Positions 57,390-64,000 of a DNA stretch of 64,000 nucleotides are shown here, in pieces (the stretch's first letter is position 1; every line of letters starts with the position of its first letter). The notes beneath the pieces are model-generated. The model was not told where the DNA came from. It searched no databases and worked only from the letters and a program-made list of their open reading frames with translations. The stretch is from Brevundimonas sp. SORGH_AS_0993 (GTDB taxonomy: Bacteria > Pseudomonadota > Alphaproteobacteria > Caulobacterales > Caulobacteraceae), in contig NZ_JAUTAH010000001.1 in assembly GCF_030818545.1 (NCBI RefSeq), positions 873,001-937,000 on the forward strand, read 5' to 3'. The position numbers and the translations under genes are program-made.

Positions 57390-59735
57390 TCAGTAGGTGG
57401 CGCGCAGTTCGATGCCGAAGGTGCGCGGGGCGTTGAAGTTGCCGTAGTCGCCCAGCGTGTTCCGGTTCGACGGGTCACGACGATAGACATAGGCTTCGTC
57501 GAGCAGGTTGCGCGACCACAGGGCCAGTTCCAGCTCCGGGCCGCCAGGGGCGGTCTGGATGTCGGCGACCGACAGGCGGCCGTTGACGATGAACGAGGAG
57601 TCGTTCTTCAACTCGAACTGGTCGAAGGCTTGGGTGGCGTCGGCGTAGTTGGCGTCGACGTGGGCCTTGAAGGTCGCGCCCATGAAAGGCGAGGTCCAGT
57701 CGGCGGCCACGCTGGCGGCGTTCGGCGGGGTGAAGGCGATGAACACCTTCTGCACCTGGTTGTTGAACGGGTTCACCGTGTCCGGGATCTTGGCGTCGGT
57801 ATAGGCGTAAGAGGCGGACAGGCGCAGGTTCTCGTTGACCTGGAACTGACCTTCCAGCTCCAGACCGCGGATCTTGGTCGTGCCGGGGGCGTTGATCGTC
57901 TCCAGCGTGTTCCGGGTCGAGGCGCCGGTGACAGTGACCAGGCTGAAGTCGATCTGGCTGTCGGTGCGATCCATGGCGTAGATCGCCGCGTTTACACGGA
58001 CGCGGTTGTCGAACCAGTCGCTCTTCAGGCCCAGTTCATAGGCCTTGACCTCTTCCGGCGCGAACGAACGATACGTCAGCGAGCGCGAAGAGGCGCCGCC
58101 GGCGCGATAGCCGGTCGAGTATTTGGCATAGACGTTGACCTTGTCGGTCAGGTCGTAGGCCAGCGTGACCAACGGATCGAAACGCTTGACCGAGCTCTTG
58201 AAGGTGAAGTTCGTCGGCTGATTGTTGACGGTGTAGAGAAGACCGTCCTTGGCGTCCCAGGTGTAGCGGCCGCCGACCGTCAGGTGCAGAGCGTCCATCG
58301 TCGCCGGCGTCCAGGTGCCCTGACCATAGACGGCCTTCGATTCCGCATGGGCGGTCGAGGCGCGGTCGATCGAGCGGAAGCCCCGGATGGTCGGCGTCGG
58401 GTCCAGAATGGTGTAGCCCGTGCCGTCGCTGTTCCACTGGTTGGTCGAGGGCGTGGCGGCGTCGTCCGACACGGTCTCCTTGAAGTAGAACAGGCCCCCG
58501 ACGTAGTCGATGCTGTCGCCCAGCGAACCGACCGCCTGGACTTCCTGGCTGAACTGGTGCTGCCAGAATCCGGCCAGCGAATAGCGCGAGAACTTGCCGT
58601 TCGGACCCGTAACCGGCGGGCGGTGGGCGCCGGCGATGTTGTCGTACTGTTGAACGTCGAGATCGCGATAGGCGGTGATCGACCGCAGTTCCAGGCTATC
58701 GGTCGGACGGTACGACAGGTGCAGATCGACGCCGCGCGTGTCGTCGACGCTCCATTGCTGCGGCACACCGATGTCCGCCTGGGTCATCCGCTTGGAGCCC
58801 TCGACCTGAACCAGCGGCGACAGGTCACGGATCGAACCGCTCGGCACGGTCGCCGAGGTCCACGGCACGACCGGCAGGCCGTTCGGGTTGAAGTTCAGCA
58901 GTTGGCTGTAGAAGGGGGTGTTCTTGTCCTTGCCGACGTCGGCGGCCAGGTCGGCGGTGAAGTTGTCGGCCGGGGTCCAGCGCGTCTGGAAGCGCAGGCC
59001 GCGACGGTCATAGGCGCCGAAGCCTTCTTCGCCAGGCAGGCTGTTCTGCGTCACAGGCCCTTGAACGGCGATCACGCCGTCGACCTTGAAGGCGAAGTCG
59101 CCCAGGGCCGGGAAGTTGACGTGCAGTTCGGAGTTGTAGGAATCCAGGTTGCCGACGCCGGCGACGGCGCGCATGCCGAACTCGCCCGTCGGCTTCTTGG
59201 TGACCAGCGACAGGGCGCCGCCTTCGGTGTTGCGGCCGAACAGGGTGCCTTGCGGGCCCTTCAGGACCTCGACCCGTTCGATGTCCAGCAGGGCGGCTGC
59301 TAGGCCATGCTGGCGGGCCAGATAGACGCCGTCGACATAGACGCCGACGCCCTGCTCGCGGGCGGGCTGGTTGGCGTCGTTCGGCACGATGCCGCGGATG
59401 CCGATGGTCAGGGCCGACTGACGGGCTTCGAAGGTGGCGACGCGCAGGGAGGGCACCGCGCCGTCGGCCAGGTCCATCAGCGACTGGACGTGACGGTCTT
59501 GCAGAGCCTCGGCGTTGACGACCGAGATCGAGATCGGCGTGTCCTGAAGGTTGGTTTCACGCTTGGTGGCCGTCACCACGATGTCGGCCAGGCCGGTGGG
59601 CTGTTGATCGGCCGCCTCTGCCGCGGGCTGGGCCGCCGGCGCGTCGGCGACGGGCTGGGCCATGGCCGACAGCGGCGCAGCGACCAGCGCGGTGCCGAGC
59701 AGAAGCTGAAGACGAAGTTTGGTGCGAGAGCGCAT
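57390..59735 (-). CDS. TonB-dependent outer-membrane receptor
   Basis: 781-aa receptor of the ferric-siderophore-like class. The signal peptide is MRSRTKLRLQLLLGTALVAA to AMAQ. The TonB box region DIVVTATKRE is followed by a plug domain (TPISISVVNAEALQDRHVQS, VYVDGVYLARQHGL, VEVLKGPQGTLFGRNTEGGA) and a 22-strand barrel to the C-terminal GIELRATY. VLKGPQGTLFGRN is the classic plug motif. There is no STN domain, so no direct sigma signalling. A Fur-like site lies upstream (59844-59858), supporting iron control, though the ligand is not known. It is divergent from a TetR gene. Confidence 0.92.
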   Translation of the reverse strand: MRSRTKLRLQLLLGTALVAAPLSAMAQPVADAPAAQPAAEAADQQPTGLADIVVTATKRETNLQDTPISISVVNAEALQDRHVQSLMDLADGAVPSLRVATFEARQSALTIGIRGIVPNDANQPAREQGVGVYVDGVYLARQHGLAAALLDIERVEVLKGPQGTLFGRNTEGGALSLVTKKPTGEFGMRAVAGVGNLDSYNSELHVNFPALGDFAFKVDGVIAVQGPVTQNSLPGEEGFGAYDRRGLRFQTRWTPADNFTADLAADVGKDKNTPFYSQLLNFNPNGLPVVPWTSATVPSGSIRDLSPLVQVEGSKRMTQADIGVPQQWSVDDTRGVDLHLSYRPTDSLELRSITAYRDLDVQQYDNIAGAHRPPVTGPNGKFSRYSLAGFWQHQFSQEVQAVGSLGDSIDYVGGLFYFKETVSDDAATPSTNQWNSDGTGYTILDPTPTIRGFRSIDRASTAHAESKAVYGQGTWTPATMDALHLTVGGRYTWDAKDGLLYTVNNQPTNFTFKSSVKRFDPLVTLAYDLTDKVNVYAKYSTGYRAGGASSRSLTYRSFAPEEVKAYELGLKSDWFDNRVRVNAAIYAMDRTDSQIDFSLVTVTGASTRNTLETINAPGTTKIRGLELEGQFQVNENLRLSASYAYTDAKIPDTVNPFNNQVQKVFIAFTPPNAASVAADWTSPFMGATFKAHVDANYADATQAFDQFELKNDSSFIVNGRLSVADIQTAPGGPELELALWSRNLLDEAYVYRRDPSNRNTLGDYGNFNAPRTFGIELRATY

Positions 59736-59843
59736 TATTATCCCCTGGTTTGAGGCTCCGGGGGATAGGGCAGTTATGCGTCCGGCAATTCACAGTCCGA
59801 CGACGGACATATGCAATATTGATGTCGATGGCCTGTAAAAAAT

Positions 59844-59858
59844 CTACAGTCATTATCC
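59844..59858 (-). promoter_or_regulatory. Fur-box-like site upstream of the TonB receptor
   Basis: GGATAATGACTGTAG on the minus strand matches the feoA site TGATAATCACTGTCA in 11 of 15 positions, and lies in the A/T-rich promoter region of the receptor. Confidence 0.4.
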
Positions 59859-59974
59859 AGTTAATCTACACACGGTCTCCACATATTGTCACAAAGCGGA
59901 AACGAAGGACGGGAAACGCCCCAGCTTCCCAATCCGCCCCCCTTTCGCTAGGGTTTCGGCCGAGCGATCCGGGC

Positions 59975-59986
59975 GACCGATCGGTC
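59975..59986. promoter_or_regulatory. 12-bp palindrome, candidate TetR operator
   Basis: GACCGATCGGTC is a perfect inverted repeat 56 bp upstream of the TetR-family ATG. Self-regulation by TetR proteins at short palindromes like this is common; the target is not proven. Confidence 0.45.
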
Positions 59987-60042
59987 TGAATGGCGCCGAA
60001 CGCATCCGTTCTCGCCGTCCCGCCAGACGGCGAACGAGGGTC

Positions 60043-60669
60043 ATGGTCAAAAGCACCAACAAGCTGGGACACCGGATCGGCGCGCGAGGCGGCCGCACCC
60101 GCCAGGCCATACTGGACGCCACGCGCGGCCTGCTGAACACCCGCAACTACGGCGACATCCGCGTGTCGGACCTGGCCTCCGCAGCCGGCGTCTCGCCTTC
60201 GAACTTCTATACCTACTTCAAGACGGTGGAGGAGCCGGTCCTGGCGTTGTGCGAAGGCGCCGCCGAGGACTTCCAACCCCTGGCCGCTCATTTTCAGGCC
60301 GACTGGCCCGGCGACCGGGCCTTTGGAGTCGCGCGCGCCTTCATCCTGGACGTCATGTCCATCTGGCGTGACCACGGCCAGGTCCTGCGGGTCGAGCATA
60401 TGCTGGCCGACAACGGCGAGGCCGCCTTTGTCGAAAGCCGCGTGCGCCGCCTGCGCCGTCTGCACCTGGCCATCGAACGGCGCGTCGCCCAGGCCCACGC
60501 CACCGGCCTGCATCCCAAGGATTACAATCCGCGATTGGCGTCCTACCAGATCGCCTCCATCGCCGAATCGACGGCCGCCAGCTTTGACCTTCTGCGACGC
60601 GCCGACACGCCCGAAGCCATCCTGGACACCGCCGCCATCATCATCGTGAAGCTGACGACCGGACGCTAA
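60043..60669 (+). CDS. TetR-family transcriptional regulator
   Basis: 208-aa regulator. The N-terminal helix-turn-helix domain reads TRQAILDATRGLLNTRNYGD and VSDLASAAGVSPSNFYTYFK. The remaining ~140 residues are the all-helical ligand domain, which does not match a subfamily I recognise. It is divergent from the TonB receptor, so it may control that gene; the ligand is unknown. It converges with the prepilin peptidase gene (4-bp overlap). Confidence 0.88.
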   Translation: MVKSTNKLGHRIGARGGRTRQAILDATRGLLNTRNYGDIRVSDLASAAGVSPSNFYTYFKTVEEPVLALCEGAAEDFQPLAAHFQADWPGDRAFGVARAFILDVMSIWRDHGQVLRVEHMLADNGEAAFVESRVRRLRRLHLAIERRVAQAHATGLHPKDYNPRLASYQIASIAESTAASFDLLRRADTPEAILDTAAIIIVKLTTGR

Positions 60670-61430
60670 AGCGCCAGCGGGCCATACAGCCAGGTCAGCC
60701 AGACGCCGACGGCCAGGAAAACCCCGAACGGCAGTTTCGTCGTCGCCTGGATCGACCGGCGCACCGCCAGCAGGCCGAACACCAGGCCGAGCGCCGCCGC
60801 GCAGGCCCACAGCAGCACGCTGGGCAGGCCGATCCAGCCGACCCAGGCCCCTGCTCCGGCGAACAGGATCGGATCGCCGCCACCCAGCCCCTGACGCTTG
60901 CGCGCCGCCCGGTACAGCCAGCCTACCAGCCAAAGCCCCGCGAACCCCGCAACCGCTCCGACCAGATTCGACAAGGCGACGGTCCATCCCTGAGCGAGAG
61001 CGACCGCCAAGCCCGTTCCGATCAGCGGCAGGGTCAGACGGTCCGGCAGCCAGAAATGCTCGCCGTCCAAAAGGGCGATGAGCAACAGTTGCCAGCCCAA
61101 CAGAGCGGTCGCGGCCATGAGGAAGATGGAGACGCCCGCCCAAGCCCCCCAAACCGCCGCCCAGACCCCGATCGCAGCGGCGCCGAACTCGATCAACGGA
61201 TAACGGGGCGAGACCCGCGTTCCGCAGCGGGCGCATCGCCCCCGCAAGACCAGCCAACTGAAAACCGGAACCCGTTCCCACGGGCGCAGGCGGCGTTCGC
61301 ATCCCCGACAACGCGACGGCGCCGACACGATGTCTTCGTCCAGAGGCAGTCGCACGCTGAGGGCCGCCAGGAAGCTCCCGACGATCAGGCCCAGTCCGCC
61401 CAGGGCGACCGAATTGATCAGGGAGTTCAT
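60666..61430 (-). CDS. Prepilin leader peptidase / N-methyltransferase (A24)
   Basis: 254-aa polytopic inner-membrane protein that cleaves and N-methylates type IV pilin-like precursors. The zinc-binding Cys pairs CRGC and CARC flank the methyltransferase region. The two active-site aspartates lie in LLDGEHFWLPDRLTLP and GLGGGDPILFAGAGAW (GxGxxD). The ATG at 61430 gives the typical start MNSLINSVALGGLGLIVGSF; upstream codons lie in the gap before feoB. No pilin or secretion genes are adjacent, so the type II secretion or pilus partner is elsewhere. Confidence 0.9.
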   Translation of the reverse strand: MNSLINSVALGGLGLIVGSFLAALSVRLPLDEDIVSAPSRCRGCERRLRPWERVPVFSWLVLRGRCARCGTRVSPRYPLIEFGAAAIGVWAAVWGAWAGVSIFLMAATALLGWQLLLIALLDGEHFWLPDRLTLPLIGTGLAVALAQGWTVALSNLVGAVAGFAGLWLVGWLYRAARKRQGLGGGDPILFAGAGAWVGWIGLPSVLLWACAAALGLVFGLLAVRRSIQATTKLPFGVFLAVGVWLTWLYGPLAL

Positions 61431-61465
61431 CAAGGACGTCCAGGCCAGCCGCGAGGACGTCTGGC

Positions 61466-63334
61466 TTAGCCTCCGCCCAGCGCCACGGCTATATGATAGG
61501 TCACGAAGGACGCCAGATAGGCCAAGCCGAACATGTAGCCGATCATGGTCCAGGTCCAACGCAACGAGTTGGTCTCGCGCCGCACCACGCCCAGGGTCGC
61601 CACGCACTGGGGCGCGAAGATGTACCAGGCCAGGAAGGACAGGGCCGTCGCCAACGACCAGTGCTGGGCCAATGTCGAGGCCAGAAGGCCCGTCGCATTT
61701 TCCGCATCCGCAATGGCGTAAGTGGTGCCCAGGGCCGCCACGGCGACCTCGCGCGCCGCCATGCCGGGGATCAGGGCGATCACCATCTGCCAGTTGAAGC
61801 CGATGGGGGCGAAGATCGGCTCAAGCGCCCGCCCGATCATGCCCGCGAACGAATAGTCGATGGCCGGCAGGGTCGCGTTCTGGGGCGGATAGGGGAAGGT
61901 CGCCAACACCCACAGGATGACCACGGCGGGCAGGATGATTCGCCCCGCCCGGTTCAGGAAGATCTTGGCCCGGAGCCACAGGTTGAAGCCGACGCTCTTG
62001 GGATCGGGAACCTTGTAGGTCGGAAGCTCCATCATGAAAGGCTCCACCGCGCCGCGCCAGAACACCTTGCGGATCACCAGCGACACGGCCAGGGCGGACA
62101 GAATGCCGGCGGCGTAGAGGCCGAACATCACCAGCCCCTGCAGATTGGCGAAGCCCCACACTCGCTCGTTCGGAATGAAGGCCGCAATGATCAGCGTATA
62201 GACCGGGATACGCGCCGAGCAGGTCATCAACGGCGCGACCAGAATGGTGGTCATGCGGTCGCGCTTGGAATCGATCACCCGGGCCGCCATCACGCCGGGG
62301 ATGGCGCAGGCGAAGCTGGACAACAGGGGAATGAAGGCGCGGCCGTGCAGCCCCGCCCCGCCCATGATCCTGTCCATCAGGAAGGCCGCGCGGGCCATGT
62401 AGCCGAAGTCTTCCAGGGCGATGATGAACAGGAACAGGATCAAAATCTGCGGCAGGAAGACCAGCACGCTGCCGACCCCGGATATGACCCCGTCCACGAT
62501 CAGGCTTCGCAGCAAGCCGTCAGGCAAGACCGTGGCGACGAATGCGCCCAGCCAGGCGATGCCCCCCTCGATACCGTCCATCAGCGGCTTGGCCCAGGTG
62601 AAGACGGCCTGGAACATGACGAACAGCAGCGCCAGCAGGATCAGCAGACCGCCGACCGGGTGCAGCAGGACGGAATCGATCTTGCCGGTCAGGGTGTCGG
62701 GCCGTTCTGGCGGCCGGACGCAGGCCCTCATGATCCGCTCGGCCTCGCGCGCGGCGCTTCGCAGTTCGGCGGCGTCGGGCGTATGCCAGCGGTTTTCACC
62801 CAGCGCGGCGGCGTCGGCCTGGGTCTCGACAGCGGCGATCAGCTCGTCGATCCCGCGCTTGCGCGTGGCGACCGTGGTGATGATCGGCACGCCCAGTTCG
62901 GCGCGCAGCCGCTCCAGATCGATCCGCAGACCCTGACGCTGGGCGATGTCGTACATATTCAGCGCCAGAACCATCGGCCGCCCCACAGCCTTCAGCTCCA
63001 GGATCAACCGCAGCACCAGCCGCAGATTGGTGGCGTCGGCGACGCAGACCACCACGTCCGGCGGCGTCTCTCCGGCCAGCCGACCCAGCACGGCGTCGCG
63101 CGTCACCTCCTCGTCCGGGCTGCGCGCGCGCAGGGAATAGGTGCCGGGCAGGTCCAGCACCGACATCGTGCGGCCCGGGGCGCTGCGGATCAGCCCTTCC
63201 TTCCGCTCCACCGTCACGCCGGCGTAGTTGGCGACCTTCTGGTGCGCGCCGGTCAGGGCGTTGAACAGGGCGGTCTTGCCGCTGTTCGGATTGCCGACCA
63301 GGGCGACGCGGGCGGCTTTCAGAACAACATCCAT
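61466..63334 (-). CDS. feoB: Ferrous iron transporter FeoB
   Basis: 622-aa inner-membrane Fe(II) importer. The N-terminal G domain has GNPNSGKT (G1), the loop YAGVTVERKEG, DLPGTYSLRARSPDEE (G3), and NMYD (the NxxD position). Helical spacer and about eight or more membrane segments follow, including the Gate region around PLLSSFACAIPGVMAARVID and MTCSARIPVYTLI. The final domain ends near VALGGG. It overlaps the feoA stop by 1 nt. Confidence 0.95.
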   Translation of the reverse strand: MDVVLKAARVALVGNPNSGKTALFNALTGAHQKVANYAGVTVERKEGLIRSAPGRTMSVLDLPGTYSLRARSPDEEVTRDAVLGRLAGETPPDVVVCVADATNLRLVLRLILELKAVGRPMVLALNMYDIAQRQGLRIDLERLRAELGVPIITTVATRKRGIDELIAAVETQADAAALGENRWHTPDAAELRSAAREAERIMRACVRPPERPDTLTGKIDSVLLHPVGGLLILLALLFVMFQAVFTWAKPLMDGIEGGIAWLGAFVATVLPDGLLRSLIVDGVISGVGSVLVFLPQILILFLFIIALEDFGYMARAAFLMDRIMGGAGLHGRAFIPLLSSFACAIPGVMAARVIDSKRDRMTTILVAPLMTCSARIPVYTLIIAAFIPNERVWGFANLQGLVMFGLYAAGILSALAVSLVIRKVFWRGAVEPFMMELPTYKVPDPKSVGFNLWLRAKIFLNRAGRIILPAVVILWVLATFPYPPQNATLPAIDYSFAGMIGRALEPIFAPIGFNWQMVIALIPGMAAREVAVAALGTTYAIADAENATGLLASTLAQHWSLATALSFLAWYIFAPQCVATLGVVRRETNSLRWTWTMIGYMFGLAYLASFVTYHIAVALGGG

Positions 63335-63615
63335 CAGGCGACGCCCCGCTCGTCGGCGTCCAGCCTGATCGTCAGGCTGGCGGCTTCGTGGCGACGCAGG
63401 GCCACGCGCATATCGTCCACCTTCAGGGCGATGGGATCGCGCCCGAACAATCCTTCGTGCAGCAGTTCGACCTGGGCGCCTTCGACGAAACCCAGCTCCA
63501 GCAGACGACGCTCCAGCTCCACGGCCTCGCCTTGGTGATGACAGTGGGCGCCCACCTGGACGATGACGCCGCGATCGCCGCGTCGGGCCTGGCTCAGCTT
63601 TATGGTGTCGGTCAA
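63334..63615 (-). CDS. feoA: Ferrous iron transport protein FeoA
   Basis: 93-aa small cytoplasmic SH3-like protein that supports FeoB. The fold-typical region is VELERRLLELGFVEGAQVELL with DPIALKVDDMRVALRRHEA. It is the first gene of the feoA-feoB operon. A Fur-box-like site lies 50 bp upstream, consistent with induction under iron limitation. Confidence 0.93.
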   Translation of the reverse strand: MTDTIKLSQARRGDRGVIVQVGAHCHHQGEAVELERRLLELGFVEGAQVELLHEGLFGRDPIALKVDDMRVALRRHEAASLTIRLDADERGVA

Positions 63616-63665
63616 AGTCTACGCTCGCACGGGCGAGGCCGCTCCCCGGCGGCTCCGCGTTTCAT

Positions 63666-63680
63666 TGACAGTGATTATCA
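63666..63680 (-). promoter_or_regulatory. Fur box upstream of feoA
   Basis: TGATAATCACTGTCA on the minus strand fits the 7-1-7 Fur pattern TGATAAT-n-ATTATCA in 12 of 14 arm positions. It lies between feoA and the divergent cytochrome gene and could regulate either. Confidence 0.65.
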
Positions 63681-63767
63681 GGTGCGCGCCCCCCGCGTCC
63701 AGCGGGACAGCTTGACCAATTGCCGCGCGGTCGCATTGCGCTATCAGACGCCGAACAGGAGCCCTTC

Positions 63768-64000
63768 ATGTCCCGCTTCGCCCTCGCCGCCCCGCTTCTT
63801 CTGGCCCCGATCGTGGCCCTTTCGGCCTGTGGTCAGGACGCGCCGTCTCCCACGGCGCCGGCCAAGCCCGCGCGCGTGCTGACCGACACAGAAAAGGCCA
63901 GCCTGCTGGCCGCCCTGCCGGCCCCCTACAACGCCGGCGATCTGAACAACGGACGCCGCGCCTTCGCGCGCTGCCGGTCGTGCCACACCGTCGGCGAGGG
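63768..64000 (+). CDS. c-type cytochrome lipoprotein, 5' part only
   Basis: First 77 residues of an exported protein that runs off the window. An AGGAG ribosome site precedes the ATG. The signal peptide ends in a lipobox (VALSAC, Cys21). A haem-binding CRSCH motif follows near residue 70 (FARCRSCHTVGEG). It is probably a small class I cytochrome c used in electron transfer at the membrane. It is divergent from feoA. Confidence 0.8.
   Translation, partial: MSRFALAAPLLLAPIVALSACGQDAPSPTAPAKPARVLTDTEKASLLAALPAPYNAGDLNNGRRAFARCRSCHTVGE

Larger units (their letters stand above)
59736..60042. other. 307-bp divergent intergenic region with regulatory sites
   Basis: This region separates the TonB receptor (minus) from TetR (plus). 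An A/T-rich stretch at about 59800-59890 probably contains the receptor promoter. TGTAGATT occurs twice on the minus strand (59841-59848 and 59863-59870), spaced 22 bp. A Fur-like site and a 12-bp palindrome are listed separately. No coding signal was seen. Confidence 0.6.

Noticed and set aside
56718..59303. 861-aa plus-strand open frame
   Set aside because: Opposite the response regulator and TonB receptor; composition typical of a shadow.

Overview
The window is a high-G+C chromosomal segment of an alphaproteobacterium. Several traits point to the Caulobacterales, probably Brevundimonas or a close relative. There are three TonB-dependent receptors, a FecI/FecR surface-signalling unit, a LOV photoreceptor kinase, the hutF/hutG branch of histidine catabolism, and the blocks serS-surE-pcm-nlpD, yajC-secD-secF and mreB-mreC-mreD-mrdA-rodA. 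This placement rests on gene content and protein style, not on a marker search. I found no rRNA, tRNA, CRISPR array, transposase or phage gene.

Layout. 1-2.2 kb: a FecI-type sigma factor, its FecR regulator and the start of a FecA-like receptor (minus strand, cut by the window edge). 2.4-5.0 kb: a tight three-gene glycoconjugate cassette. 5.1-10.1 kb: a short Hsp70-like ATPase, glutathione reductase, a carboxylesterase and a single-domain receiver. 10.1-17.5 kb: a complete divergent hut regulon (hutF-hutC-hutI and hutG-hutU-hutH) with a 14-bp palindromic operator candidate between the arms. 17.5-24.5 kb: the elongasome operon plus a TVP38-family membrane protein. 24.6-34.7 kb: an aminotransferase, a blue-light hybrid kinase, SecF/SecD/YajC, and an NlpD-like/Pcm/SurE/SerRS block. 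34.7-35.6 kb: an 814-bp gene-free stretch holding a long inverted repeat. 35.6-44.3 kb: cNMP-patatin, PepP, PrmA, a Lys/Ala/Pro-rich protein, a DEAD-box helicase, a diguanylate cyclase and PlsC. 44.3-56.3 kb: a glucan-uptake and degradation locus with LacI regulator, TonB receptor, GH144-type enzyme, ABC binding protein, two permeases and a large six-hairpin-type glycosidase. 56.5-64.0 kb: an orphan response regulator, a second full TonB receptor, TetR, prepilin peptidase, FeoB/FeoA with a Fur-box-like site, and the start of a c-type cytochrome.

How the genes work together. The hut genes take histidine to glutamate and formate, with ammonia released by HutF. The mre/mrd genes build the rod-shape peptidoglycan machine. 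The LacI locus looks like an outer-membrane to inner-membrane import route for an oligosaccharide, possibly a beta-1,2-glucan, but no ABC ATPase is encoded nearby. Feo and at least one TonB receptor look iron-linked.

The most notable sequence observations are these. Three genes are broken by single-base shifts: mrdA, the TVP38 gene and the sugar-locus TonB receptor. Two of these are one extra base in a three-base G/C run, which suggests sequence error as much as biology. SerRS carries an in-frame stretch of about 40 extra residues with unusually low G+C. There are clean palindromic operator candidates for HutC, LacI and TetR, and two related Fur-like sites.
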